Shown here: positions 17,665 to 26,564 of the stretch, one piece after another | How the letters are laid out: each line of letters opens with the position of its first letter | Numbering within the stretch: position 1 is the stretch's first letter | Assembly (NCBI GenBank): GCA_030537135.1 | Contig: JAUNOP010000005.1 | Coordinates: 34,710 to 98,709 of the forward strand | Source of the DNA: Eubacteriales bacterium | GTDB lineage: Bacteria; Bacillota; Clostridia; Lachnospirales; Lachnospiraceae | Reading direction: 5' to 3' | DNA length: 64,000 nt | Notes under the pieces: model-generated | Database searches by the model: none | What the model saw: only the letters and a program-made list of their open reading frames with translations | Told to the model about the DNA's origin: nothing | Made by a program: the position numbers and the translations under genes

Positions 17665-17901
17665 GAAGGGAGTAGATAAAAAACAGAACGAAATGTTTGA
17701 TAAAGCTTGAAAGGAAGAAGGATTTCCTGTAGAACCGGATACTCATTACCCTGCATAACAGCAGAGTGTGTTCTGTTTCTGCGGAAGACGGGAAGCAGGA
17801 AAAATGTGGGAACGATTGCAGGCAGGGATAAAAAAAATGCCAGACGACCGGGAATAGCTTCCAGGGAGAAGAAATGTGACAGTGAGAAAAGGAGAATCAA
17901 T

Positions 17902-18528
17902 ATGTTTTGCATAAGATGTGGTACACAATTGCATGAAGATGCCAAATTCTGCAGCAAATGCGGTTTTGCAGTAACACAGGAAAAAAAGAACAGGTATTGT
18001 ATGATATGCGGCGCTGAGATGCAGGAAAACCAGATGTTCTGTACAGCATGCGGAACACTGTTTGATGAACAAAGAGGAGGAAGAAATGACAGTCAGCCTG
18101 TTGAGGAAGATATAGCATCCAATGACACCGAAGGCATTGTGAATAAAAGCTATGAAAATCTGCATTATGCTGTTGAAACGAAAAAACCGAAAACAATGAA
18201 AATGTGCAATATTCTCATGAAAGAAGAACAGATGGAAATCAAAAGGCATAGCAGTCATGCAGTTGTACGTGCTATAGGCCGACAGGGAGGCATGATTGGC
18301 GGTGCCATTGCAGGAGGAATGATTGCATTGATGGATGCAAAAAATGCTGACAAGCCCACTGAAATTGTGATTCCCTACAAGAATATTGCCAATCTGGAAA
18401 AGGGAATGTATATCAACAATCCGACAATCATCATCACTTTGCAAAACGGAAGCATATATACGATTGCTGTAAAAAAATTTCAAGAGGAAATATGGACGCT
18501 GCTGGAAAGCAAAACAAGGGTTTGTTGA
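17902..18528 (+). CDS. Double zinc-ribbon protein with PH-like C-terminus
   Basis: 208 residues from ATG 17902 behind AAAAGGAGAA. Two zinc ribbons open the protein (CIRCGTQLHEDAKFCSKCG and CMICGAEMQENQMFCTACG). An acidic linker follows, then a C-terminal domain (about 110-208) with a glycine-rich hydrophobic stretch (QGGMIGGAIAGGMIALM) and a beta-rich segment (EIVIPYKNIANLEKGMYI, IIITLQNGSIYTIAV) that resembles bacterial PH/GRAM-like folds. Such folds often bind lipids or membrane surfaces, which is an inference. It leads a colinear set of dynamin-like genes, the next starting 14 bases downstream. Confidence 0.75.
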   Translation: MFCIRCGTQLHEDAKFCSKCGFAVTQEKKNRYCMICGAEMQENQMFCTACGTLFDEQRGGRNDSQPVEEDIASNDTEGIVNKSYENLHYAVETKKPKTMKMCNILMKEEQMEIKRHSSHAVVRAIGRQGGMIGGAIAGGMIALMDAKNADKPTEIVIPYKNIANLEKGMYINNPTIIITLQNGSIYTIAVKKFQEEIWTLLESKTRVC

Positions 18529-18542
18529 AAAGGTAATGTAAG

Positions 18543-20345
18543 ATGGATGTAACATACAAACAGAATGAAATGAATGCATATAAAATTGCAGTTCAGCTGG
18601 AGCAGGCATTAAAAAAGGAAAAGTCAGACCTGGCTTCACAATGGCTGCAGCGGCTTGCATTAATTGAACAGCAGATTCAGACAAGAAAATTCCGTATGGC
18701 AGTTGTCGGGGAATTCAACCGCGGAAAATCCAGCTTTATTAATGTGCTTCTTGGCAAAAAGATTCTCCCGGAGGATGTTCTTGCGGCTACAGCCACTATT
18801 AATCGGGTTACGTATGGTGAAAAACCAAAAGCATACCTGATTATGAAGGACGGAAGCAAGAATCGGGAAGTCCCGGTGGAAGAGCTGGCATCCTATGTGA
18901 CCAAGCTGACCGAAAGCTCTGCTGCGGCAGCGGCACAAATCAAGGAGGCTGTAGTGGAATACCCAACCATGCTCTGTTACCATGATGTTGACTTGATAGA
19001 TACACCGGGCATGAACGATGCAGACGATATGAATGCTGTTACTGTAAATCAATTGGAAGATATTGACCTTGCAGTTGTGGCAATTAATGCTCAATATCCA
19101 TATAGTCAGACGGAAAATCGTTTTGTTGTAAAGCTTTTAGAGAGCAAAAAGGTCTGCCAGATTATTTTTGTAATTACGCATTTTGATATGGTGAGGGGCC
19201 GGGAACAGAAGAAACTCATGGACTTTCTGCATTCGCGTATCCGCAGCTATGTATTTGCTGAGCTTAGCGGACACTATCAGACAGGAGACCGAATTTTTCA
19301 GAAGTATTACGATATTTTTGACAACCTTCGCCTTTATGGAGTTTCCTCTGTAGATGCGATGGATGCCCTGGAGTCAAATGACATGGAACTCTATGAAAAG
19401 AGCGGATTTCTAAAGCTCAGCAAGGAGCTTCCAGAGGTAATTCTGAGCAGCAAATCCATTAATATGATGGATAACATTGTCACTCTTTTGGAAGAAATCA
19501 TCGGAGAATACAAGAAACAATTGGTGGAGAGTGGGGAAGAGTGGAAGAACTGGAAAAAAACAGAAGACTCTCTTTGCAAAATTTTTGACATAGGGCTGGA
19601 AGAATTAGAAGAACTGTCTGATAATGTGTTGAATGCAAAGGAACTTGTACAGACTATGGAAGAACAAAAACAGGAGGCTGTAGGAAGATTGTTAAACTCT
19701 CTGGGAACTGTTAAGACAATGACAGCTTCTGCTGTTCAGGAGGCTATGCTTCCGGTCATGCAGCAGGAATTTGAGCGGATAAACACATATCATCAGGACA
19801 GAAAAAGGAGAGTATTTGAGACAGTATGTATACAGAATTGGGCCTCTTCATTGAGTCGGACTATTGCCGAAGCAAAGGAAAAAATAAGCAGATATCCCAG
19901 GCTGGTATCCAGACTCAGGACAGAGAGTGAAAGGCTGGACAGCCTGCTGATGAATCCATGCGTAACCGGTAATCTTGATGCTTTAGATTCTCCTGGTTCC
20001 GGGACGTCAATGAATGAAACGGCATTCTATTGGCTGGACTCTCCTGTACAAGCTGTCCTGCAGACAGGGCCGAATCAGAGTGTGCTGCCTGGAATCAGAA
20101 GCATTGTAAGCGGCTCTATGGAGGACTGCCGGGACCGAATCGAAAGAGGCATGAGAAATGAGTTTGGCAGGCGAATTTCACAGGTAAGAAAGGAATTTGA
20201 TTTGTTTTTAAAATCACTCAATGAATGCATTATTAAGGAGGAGAAGGAAGGCCCGGAGAATACGGAGCTTTTATCTGATCTCTTTGAGCTGCAGTCAGAG
20301 TGCGACAAACTTCACCGCCGGATAAAGCTTGAAAAAAAAGGATAA
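18543..20345 (+). CDS. Dynamin-like GTPase 1
   Basis: 600 residues. The GTPase domain has the P-loop GEFNRGKS (56-63), a switch region with ATATINRVTYG, G3 DTPG (153-156, LIDTPGMNDADD) and a G4-like ITHFD (211-215) in place of (N/T)KxD. The remaining 380 residues are helical with long coiled stretches (IIGEYKKQLVESGEEWKNWK and further). There is no clear membrane helix. Bacterial dynamin-like proteins bind and remodel membranes in a GTP-dependent way, usually as heteromeric pairs. This one sits with two other, different dynamins, suggesting hetero-oligomer formation. The three share little beyond the GTPase motifs. Confidence 0.85.
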   Translation: MDVTYKQNEMNAYKIAVQLEQALKKEKSDLASQWLQRLALIEQQIQTRKFRMAVVGEFNRGKSSFINVLLGKKILPEDVLAATATINRVTYGEKPKAYLIMKDGSKNREVPVEELASYVTKLTESSAAAAAQIKEAVVEYPTMLCYHDVDLIDTPGMNDADDMNAVTVNQLEDIDLAVVAINAQYPYSQTENRFVVKLLESKKVCQIIFVITHFDMVRGREQKKLMDFLHSRIRSYVFAELSGHYQTGDRIFQKYYDIFDNLRLYGVSSVDAMDALESNDMELYEKSGFLKLSKELPEVILSSKSINMMDNIVTLLEEIIGEYKKQLVESGEEWKNWKKTEDSLCKIFDIGLEELEELSDNVLNAKELVQTMEEQKQEAVGRLLNSLGTVKTMTASAVQEAMLPVMQQEFERINTYHQDRKRRVFETVCIQNWASSLSRTIAEAKEKISRYPRLVSRLRTESERLDSLLMNPCVTGNLDALDSPGSGTSMNETAFYWLDSPVQAVLQTGPNQSVLPGIRSIVSGSMEDCRDRIERGMRNEFGRRISQVRKEFDLFLKSLNECIIKEEKEGPENTELLSDLFELQSECDKLHRRIKLEKKG

Positions 20346-20376
20346 AAAAGGATAAAAAAGAATAGGAGATGATGTT

Positions 20377-20925
20377 ATGGGAGGCTTCACAGTTGATGGC
20401 TGCGGCGTAGGCGACAGCTTTTACCCAAAATTAAATCTGGGGAATCATTTCTGCAAATATTGTAATTCTATTCAGGAATTTGCTCTGATGGAGGTCAAGC
20501 GAAAAATCAAAGTTTTTTACATACCCACTCTTTCTATTAATACAAAATTTGCAGTGGGGTGCAAAAAATGCAAGAACGGATATTATATTGATGACAAAGT
20601 CAGGGACGGACTTCTCTATGGGAGAATGGCGATAGAGGTAGAATCGGACGGAATCATATTCAAAACTATACAAAATACAGCGCAGGATATAGACACAGTA
20701 CAGAATGAAAATGCAATACAGAGTGCAGGCACAGTGAAAAACACGAATGTGATACAGAATGCTGACGCAGGACAGAATGGAAATGTAATGCAGGACAAGG
20801 AGAAAAATCCACATCAGTCTGCACAGCCCAAGGCCAGCCAGAAAATACGTTATTGTAAATGCTGCGGCTCCAAACTTGAGCCAGACCAGATTTTCTGTAC
20901 CTTCTGTGGTGTGAAAATAAAATGA
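20377..20925 (+). CDS. Zinc-ribbon protein with Gln/Asn-rich linker
   Basis: 182 residues, start behind ATAGGAGATG. The N-terminal half has CKYCNSIQEF and CKKCKNGYYIDD, a four-Cys zinc-ribbon_15-like fold. A linker (about 100-135) is built of imperfect repeats around (V/I)QN.N. and is rich in Gln, Asn and Thr. The C-terminus is a second ribbon (CKCCGSKLEPDQIFCTFCG). It lies between dynamin 1 and dynamin 2. Function unknown; the twin ribbons and flexible tether suggest a scaffold. Confidence 0.7.
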   Translation: MGGFTVDGCGVGDSFYPKLNLGNHFCKYCNSIQEFALMEVKRKIKVFYIPTLSINTKFAVGCKKCKNGYYIDDKVRDGLLYGRMAIEVESDGIIFKTIQNTAQDIDTVQNENAIQSAGTVKNTNVIQNADAGQNGNVMQDKEKNPHQSAQPKASQKIRYCKCCGSKLEPDQIFCTFCGVKIK

Positions 20926-21076
20926 ATGTTCGTCTTGTCAGTGGCAGTAAAAAATAACAGCAGAGATATCATGTACATGGGAAGACAGTATTAAACCAAT
21001 GGCAAGAGCATTATCAAAGATATATGTTGTTCAAAGAAACAAGATATAGATATAACTAAAAGAAAAGGAGTAAACA

Positions 21077-23146
21077 ATGGATACTGAAAACACAACTTAT
21101 GAGAGCTACCATGGCATGGTTGCAAATATCAATACTGCACTGGCCAATATGGCGGATTTGTGCGGCAGACTGGAACTTACAGAAGCACAGGAGAAGTTGG
21201 AGAACAGCAAAAATACCCTGACTCAAAACAAATTTTCAGTCGGGATTATGGGCGAGTTCAAACGTGGAAAAAGCACAGTTATCAATGCTCTGCTCGGACA
21301 GGAAATCATGCCGGCAGACATTCTTCCGTGTTCTGCGACAATGAACCGAGTGACATATGATACTAATCCGCGCGCTGAGGTCATTATGCACGATGGCACT
21401 GTTAAGAATGTGAATATTGACGGAATTGCAGATTATGTGACGAAGACCAATGAAGACAATGCTAACCGCGCCTCAATGGTAGATCAGGCGGTTGTTTATT
21501 ATCCGTGCATTTTCTGCCAGAACGGGGTGGACATTGTGGACACGCCAGGATTAAACGATGACGAGAGAATGGACAAAATCAGCGAGGAGATTATTCCAAA
21601 GCTGGATGCGGTTATTATGGTGGTTGTTCCTGGAGCACCATTTAGTGTAAGCGAGGCAAATTTTGTCCGCAATAAGCTGATGGCAAGCGATGTGGGTCGG
21701 CTGATTTTTGTTGTAAACAAAATAGACACGATTCGCAAGCCCAAGGACAGAGAGCGATGTGTACAGGGAATAAAAGAGAAGGTGCAGAAAGCAGTCCTTG
21801 ATAAAACAAAGGAGGTTTATGGAGAGGATTCCCCTGAATATGAAGAGACAAAATCCAAGGTAGGCAACATTCGCATTTATCCGATTTCAGCTGCCAATGC
21901 GTTGGATGGACGTCTGGAACACGACGAGGATCTTGTTGAGGAGAGTGGAATTAAAGCGTTTGAGGATGGTCTTACCTATCTGCTTACTGCTGAACGCGGA
22001 GTTCTGCAGCTTATTAAGCCTATACAGGAGATCACAGCAGCTTATACAAATGTGAAATCAGCCGCACAAGCGCTCAAGGAGAGCCAGAAGCTAAGTGCAG
22101 CAGAATTTGAAAAACGACAGAAAGAGGCAATGGAAAAGATCGAAAAACTCAGAGCTGAAAAGAGAGCTGAACTCCAGAGCATTACTGTGAAGAAAAATGA
22201 AACTCTGGCTGCAATTAAGACACAGATTCCGGGATTTTATGATGAATTAGAAAAGAGACTCATCACGGTTGCAGAAAACTATAAAGTGAATAAGGCGTCT
22301 CTGCAGACAAGAGAAGGTCAGGAAGAAATGCTGAGTGCTTTGAGCAGCCAAGTATCCCAGGCAATGAATCAGAGAATCAGCAATTACTGTGAAAAGCTTC
22401 TGGGAGAGGCTAAACGGGCATTGGAAGGGCAAATGGAAGATAGTTCCAAATTTTTAGGAGTAATGAATGTAGAAACTGAGAATATCCGTTTTTCCTTTAC
22501 CAATAAAAAGAAGGATGATGATGGATTTGGAGTAGCGCTTTCTATTGCCGGAGCTGTGGGAGAAATTGCGACGACCTTCATGGGCTTAGGCGGTATTTCA
22601 GGAGCAATTGAGGGCTGGAAGGCAGGGGGTGTGCCGGGAGCAGTAGCTGGTTTTGCGACAGGCTTTGCCGCAATTTTTGGCACTGCAGTCTTTTGCAGCT
22701 CTATTGGCCTTGTTGGCCTGCCTTTTTTAGCTATTTCAACGGTTGCCAGCGGTGTTTCAGGCAGAATCATTGGTGAAAAGATAGGTGAAGTTTTTGGCGG
22801 CGGAAAAGGCAATAAGGAGTACAAAGCCATTATGCAAATGGTCAGGGAGCATATTTACAGCAGTATTGAATCCATGAGAAAAGGAAATATGCTTGAGAAT
22901 GAGATAGGAAACCGTGTCTCCCAGAGCTTTGCGCAGCTCAGACAGATGGTGGATGCAGAGGCAGACCAGATGCTTAATGATACACAGCAGACCCTTGACA
23001 AAATGAAAGAGAACCTGACCAAGAATAAGCTGGAGCGGGAACAAATAGAGAGAAGATGCAATGATATCATTGACAGGGCCAATAAGATTATGGAGGATAT
23101 ACAGCCCACAATTGAAAGAATAAAGGCGAGTCGCCAGGCAAGCTGA
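21077..23146 (+). CDS. Dynamin-like GTPase 2 with hydrophobic insertion segment
   Basis: 689 residues. P-loop GEFKRGKS (59-66), CSATMNRVTY, G3 DTPG (155-158, IVDTPGLNDDERMD) and a canonical G4 NKID (214-217). Coiled-coil regions follow (ESQKLSAAEFEKRQKEAMEK). Residues about 478-575 form a glycine- and alanine-rich hydrophobic block (GLGGISGAIEGWKAGGVPGA, FATGFAAIFGTAVF, IGLVGLPFLAISTVASGVSG), the size and place expected of a membrane-inserting paddle or hairpin. A final helical segment closes the protein. It should be the membrane-embedded member of the set. The 151-base gap upstream is the largest break among the main genes. Confidence 0.87.
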   Translation: MDTENTTYESYHGMVANINTALANMADLCGRLELTEAQEKLENSKNTLTQNKFSVGIMGEFKRGKSTVINALLGQEIMPADILPCSATMNRVTYDTNPRAEVIMHDGTVKNVNIDGIADYVTKTNEDNANRASMVDQAVVYYPCIFCQNGVDIVDTPGLNDDERMDKISEEIIPKLDAVIMVVVPGAPFSVSEANFVRNKLMASDVGRLIFVVNKIDTIRKPKDRERCVQGIKEKVQKAVLDKTKEVYGEDSPEYEETKSKVGNIRIYPISAANALDGRLEHDEDLVEESGIKAFEDGLTYLLTAERGVLQLIKPIQEITAAYTNVKSAAQALKESQKLSAAEFEKRQKEAMEKIEKLRAEKRAELQSITVKKNETLAAIKTQIPGFYDELEKRLITVAENYKVNKASLQTREGQEEMLSALSSQVSQAMNQRISNYCEKLLGEAKRALEGQMEDSSKFLGVMNVETENIRFSFTNKKKDDDGFGVALSIAGAVGEIATTFMGLGGISGAIEGWKAGGVPGAVAGFATGFAAIFGTAVFCSSIGLVGLPFLAISTVASGVSGRIIGEKIGEVFGGGKGNKEYKAIMQMVREHIYSSIESMRKGNMLENEIGNRVSQSFAQLRQMVDAEADQMLNDTQQTLDKMKENLTKNKLEREQIERRCNDIIDRANKIMEDIQPTIERIKASRQAS

Positions 23147-23169
23147 ATTGTAAAGCAAGGAGGAAATAC

Positions 23170-24144
23170 ATGGAGCAACTATATACGGCAATATCAAATC
23201 CACTGGAAAATATGGATTGTTCTTTTGGAGGATATTTGAATCGGCGCAGGATGATGGATATGAATCGTCTGGATGGGAATGGCATTCCCAACTATGCCTT
23301 TGCGCTGGACTATGAAACCAGAAAAAAGCTGGATTCTATCAACGGCTTTTATTCTGCTGCAAAGACAATGACCAGCACCTATGTTGTACAGGAAATGTAT
23401 GACAAAAACCGTACAGCACTTGCAGTCGGTCCAAACCAGTTTCCAGAAATATATGCCATTGCAAAGGACTGTGCTCGAATTCTGGGAATTGCAATCCCGA
23501 ATGTTTTTATTGAAAACAAAGGTGCGTATAATGCCTATACGATTGCTTCTGATGATGTGGAGCCGATTGTGGTCATAGACAATAATCTCCGTGTCCACAT
23601 GACATTAAAAGAGTTGAAATTTATCATTGGTCATGAGTGCGGCCATATTCAGAATTATCATTCAGCATACGAATACATGAGTCGGCTTGTGCTTAGCGCA
23701 GGAACGGGAATGACTGCCAGTGTGAGTACGTTTCTCGCAAATCTGCTTTCAGTCGGAAGCTCTGTAGCGCTTTCTACATGGAGCCGTGCAGCTGAAGTAA
23801 CGGCAGACCGTGCAGGAATGCTCTGTGCAGATTCCATTGAGGATTGTTACTCTGCGATTTCAAAGCTGATGTATGGAGGAAGCATTTTACAGCAGGACAG
23901 CATCAATTATAAGGCGATTCTGGAGCAATTAGATGAAACAATGGGCAACATTGCAAAGTATGACGAGATTCTCAGCAGCCATCCTGCAGCCTCCCGACGT
24001 ATGAAGGCTATTGAGCAATTTTCTCAGTGCGCGGTTTATTATGAGTGGAGGCCAGACCAGAAGAAGCCGGGACAGGTGATGAGATCAAAGGCAGATACAG
24101 ATGAGCGGTGCAAACGCTATATTGACCTGACAAAGAAAGGCTAG
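23170..24144 (+). CDS. M48-type zinc metalloprotease
   Basis: 324 residues with the zinc motif HECGH (155-159) and a third ligand Glu near 209 in AAEVTADRAG, both typical of M48 (HtpX/Oma1/Ste24) peptidases. Between them lies a hydrophobic stretch (about 173-203) that could span or dip into the membrane; there is no N-terminal anchor. A specificity region and a helical tail (SSHPAASRRMKAIEQF) follow. It starts 23 bases after dynamin 2 and ends 7 bases before dynamin 3, so it is firmly part of this operon. In mitochondria Oma1, also M48, cleaves the dynamin Opa1; that parallel is suggestive only. Confidence 0.85.
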   Translation: MEQLYTAISNPLENMDCSFGGYLNRRRMMDMNRLDGNGIPNYAFALDYETRKKLDSINGFYSAAKTMTSTYVVQEMYDKNRTALAVGPNQFPEIYAIAKDCARILGIAIPNVFIENKGAYNAYTIASDDVEPIVVIDNNLRVHMTLKELKFIIGHECGHIQNYHSAYEYMSRLVLSAGTGMTASVSTFLANLLSVGSSVALSTWSRAAEVTADRAGMLCADSIEDCYSAISKLMYGGSILQQDSINYKAILEQLDETMGNIAKYDEILSSHPAASRRMKAIEQFSQCAVYYEWRPDQKKPGQVMRSKADTDERCKRYIDLTKKG

Positions 24145-24151
24145 GAGGACT

Positions 24152-25894
24152 ATGGAATTAGAAAATAGAATTCATTATGATGCAAATGAGCTGATTCAGC
24201 GCATAGAAGTCTCTCTGGACAGGCTGAAGCCGTATCAGTATGACACCAAATACCGGGAGATGTTTGGAAGCTATCTGGTGGACAAGCTCTCTCAATGGGA
24301 CAGGAATATCCGCCAGAGAAAGAATGACCCGTTTACTTTAGTAATATGCGGTGATTTTAAGCGAGGAAAATCCAGCCTGCTCAATGCGCTTCTTGAGGAG
24401 GACATCTGCCCTGTGAATGTCACAACAGAGACTGTTACGCTGAACCGTATTGCCTTTGGAGCGCACAGCAATGAAGCGGTTCTTTCCGGAGGCCGCCGCA
24501 TGATGCTGTCAGATGAGGAACTGTGTCGGGACTGTCTGGAGGATATTATGGAACGGGTCGGAGAACCCATCATACGAATGGAATTAAAGCGCCCGATAGA
24601 GATTTTGAAGCAGATTACGATTATGGATACGCCGGGGTTGGGAGATTCAGAGCGTGATTTCAGCAGCGAGGTGGAGCAGTCGCTGCAGCAGGCAGACGCC
24701 GTAATTTATGTATTCTCTGCTGCATTTCCGCTGTCCCGCACAGAGCAGCTTTATCTGAAATCCTCGATTATACCTCAGAAATATACAAGTCTGTTTCTTG
24801 TGTCAAATTTCAGCGACATGATAACCGATAAAAAGGATTATGATCGTGTGTGCGAGATGATGAAAAGCCGGGTAATGGATCTCCTTCCAGGCCAGCAGGT
24901 ACATATGGTCAGTGCATTAGATGAGAGATGCCGCCAGATGGAGGAAGAACGTCCGAATAAAAAAATGCAGCAGATATTAGAAACTAACTTTTCGGACTTC
25001 AAGACAGAAGTGTGGAAGCTGATTCAGGACAAGTGTGAAATTGTTCTCCCGGATCGCATGCAGAGGATGCTGCGCATGATGGCTGCTGACATTGAGGAGA
25101 ATCTTGTGGCTCTGGAACAGGGGCTGGAAATGGACAGCAAGGACGCTCAGCAGGCAATAGAAAAATGGAGATCAGAGAAAGATACGCAGAGCCAGATGAT
25201 TGACAGCAGTATAAAGAGGATTGCCACATTTGTCGAGACCATGAAGGGAGAGGCTTTTGACTGGATGGAAGGTCTGGTTCAAAGAATGAAAAGTGATACA
25301 GATACATTGGACAGATTTTCTGCAGATGATTTGGTGAAATATTATTCACTGTTCTGCGTTGATGTTTTGCAGGAGGCGCTGACCCGGTGCCTGGAATGGC
25401 ATACAGAGAAACTGATGGATGAGCTGGATGAGATTTCCCAAGAACTGACCAGAAGCGTGAGCAAAAATCACGACAGGACAGATTATAATTTCCGCTTTGC
25501 TCTTAATAATCGTACCTGGACAAAGGGAGATAATGTGAGTTTTATTGCCTCCAAGTTCAGCAGCGGTGTTCTGGGACTGGCAGCGACCGGTATTGGAGGC
25601 ATGATGCGCAAGAATGAGCTGCAGGATCGAAAGCCTCAGGTGATTGAGGCAATTAAGCAGCAGTATGATGCTCTGTTTGTCTCTGTTCAGAAGGAAATTA
25701 CAAAAGCCTATAAGACCTTGGAAGACCGCGCTGTGCAGGCTATGCAGGAATATTACAGCGATAAGCTGTGTGCGCTGGAACAGCAGGTGGAGCAGTCGGC
25801 AATGGTTGCCAGACAGGATAATAAGAAAAAAGAGGAGATTCGTCAGGCAATACACAGCCTGCAGAAACTGATAGATGATCTTGTCATCGTTTGA
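24152..25894 (+). CDS. Dynamin-like GTPase 3
   Basis: 580 residues, start behind AGGAGG with 5-base spacing. P-loop GDFKRGKS (67-74), TTETVTLNRIAFG, G3 DTPG (159-162, IMDTPGLGDSERD); G4 appears as SNFSD. The stalk is strongly helical with a predicted coiled coil (SSIKRIATFVETMKG and the C-terminal EQQVEQSAMVARQDNKKKEE). A weakly hydrophobic glycine-containing segment (FSSGVLGLAATGIGGMM, about residues 468-484) may contact membrane. It is distinct in sequence from the other two and likely assembles with them. Confidence 0.85.
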   Translation: MELENRIHYDANELIQRIEVSLDRLKPYQYDTKYREMFGSYLVDKLSQWDRNIRQRKNDPFTLVICGDFKRGKSSLLNALLEEDICPVNVTTETVTLNRIAFGAHSNEAVLSGGRRMMLSDEELCRDCLEDIMERVGEPIIRMELKRPIEILKQITIMDTPGLGDSERDFSSEVEQSLQQADAVIYVFSAAFPLSRTEQLYLKSSIIPQKYTSLFLVSNFSDMITDKKDYDRVCEMMKSRVMDLLPGQQVHMVSALDERCRQMEEERPNKKMQQILETNFSDFKTEVWKLIQDKCEIVLPDRMQRMLRMMAADIEENLVALEQGLEMDSKDAQQAIEKWRSEKDTQSQMIDSSIKRIATFVETMKGEAFDWMEGLVQRMKSDTDTLDRFSADDLVKYYSLFCVDVLQEALTRCLEWHTEKLMDELDEISQELTRSVSKNHDRTDYNFRFALNNRTWTKGDNVSFIASKFSSGVLGLAATGIGGMMRKNELQDRKPQVIEAIKQQYDALFVSVQKEITKAYKTLEDRAVQAMQEYYSDKLCALEQQVEQSAMVARQDNKKKEEIRQAIHSLQKLIDDLVIV

Positions 25895-25990
25895 TAATAG
25901 GAATGAAGGATTCGGTGCCTATTGTAAAAAAAGTTAGGATTCCTTTTGGAACTTTTGTGTGCAATAAGTGTGAAAGAAGGAGAGGAGATC

Positions 25991-26419
25991 ATGAAAATTT
26001 GTAACAAATGCAGGAAGACTTTTGATGATGCCGCGGTTTTTTGTCCTGACTGTGGGGAAAGATTAGAAAATTACCAGGCAACACAGAAGCAGCGGACGCC
26101 CACACAGAATCAGCAACCTTCAGGAACACAGCAGGTACCCACGCAGGGAAATGGCAGTGTAAAGCAGATGATGTCCGAACAGAAAAAGACGGTACAAAAA
26201 TGGGACAATAGCCAGAATGTTTTTGTGCGCTGGCTTCCAACCATTTTTTCTATAATCGGTCTGCTGGTTGCATGGAATGTGAGTATATTATATGGCGGTA
26301 TAATAGCTGCTGCCGGCGTAGTCTGCGGATGTTTTTCCAAGAACCAGATAAATCAGATAATCTCTATTGTAGTCGGAATCATTACAATATTAATCTGCAT
26401 TCTTGCCTGTATACTTTGA
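25991..26419 (+). CDS. Zinc-ribbon membrane protein
   Basis: 142 residues from ATG 25991 (site AAGGAGAGGAG). One zinc ribbon (CNKCRKTFDDAAVFCPDCG), a Gln/Thr/Pro-rich linker, then two or three C-terminal membrane helices (about 82-142, including IFSIIGLLVAWNVSILYG and IISIVVGIITILICILAC). It has the layout of a membrane anchor presenting a zinc ribbon to the cytoplasm. It follows dynamin 3 by 96 bases and belongs to the same apparent operon. Confidence 0.75.
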   Translation: MKICNKCRKTFDDAAVFCPDCGERLENYQATQKQRTPTQNQQPSGTQQVPTQGNGSVKQMMSEQKKTVQKWDNSQNVFVRWLPTIFSIIGLLVAWNVSILYGGIIAAAGVVCGCFSKNQINQIISIVVGIITILICILACIL

Positions 26420-26441
26420 TATCAGAGAAAAAAGTACAGGT

Positions 26442-26564
26442 ATGTCAATGTGTGGTTCTGGAGGCATGAGACTTACCGGGGGCAGTTTTGCTTTTGGCAG
26501 CAGTGCAGGTTTTGGGGCATTTGAGTATAATTATTTTTTGTATAAATGGAGGAATAGATTATGA
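26442..26564 (+). CDS. Possible 40-residue glycine-rich peptide
   Basis: ATG 26442 gives 40 codons with a Gly/Ser/Phe-rich centre (GGMRLTGGSFAFGSSAGFGA) and a basic tail. The ribosome site is weak (ACAGGT). Its stop overlaps the next start in an ATGA junction, the usual sign of translational coupling. It starts 22 bases after the zinc-ribbon membrane gene. No family recognised. Confidence 0.35.
   Translation: MSMCGSGGMRLTGGSFAFGSSAGFGAFEYNYFLYKWRNRL

Larger units (their letters stand above)
17347..17901. other. Intergenic region before the dynamin operon
   Basis: About 555 bases: a terminator at 17359-17392, a promoter at 17636-17664, and otherwise AT-rich sequence with no supported gene. 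The leader between the promoter and the first start is about 230 bases. An open frame in phase with the first gene runs back to 17707 but lacks a ribosome site. Confidence 0.6.

Noticed and set aside
17707-17901. 65-codon N-terminal extension of the first zinc-ribbon protein
   Set aside because: TTG with no ribosome site; a good site (AAAAGGAGAA) precedes ATG 17902 and the zinc ribbon starts there.
17746-18684. 312-codon minus-strand ORF
   Set aside because: It mirrors the zinc-ribbon and dynamin 1 coding frames, lacks a ribosome site, and its product is Cys/His/Phe-rich without a domain.
20690-20800. Possible short tandem repeat or CRISPR-like array
   Set aside because: Repeats are imperfect, in frame, and encode a Gln/Asn linker; there are no constant repeats with unique spacers.
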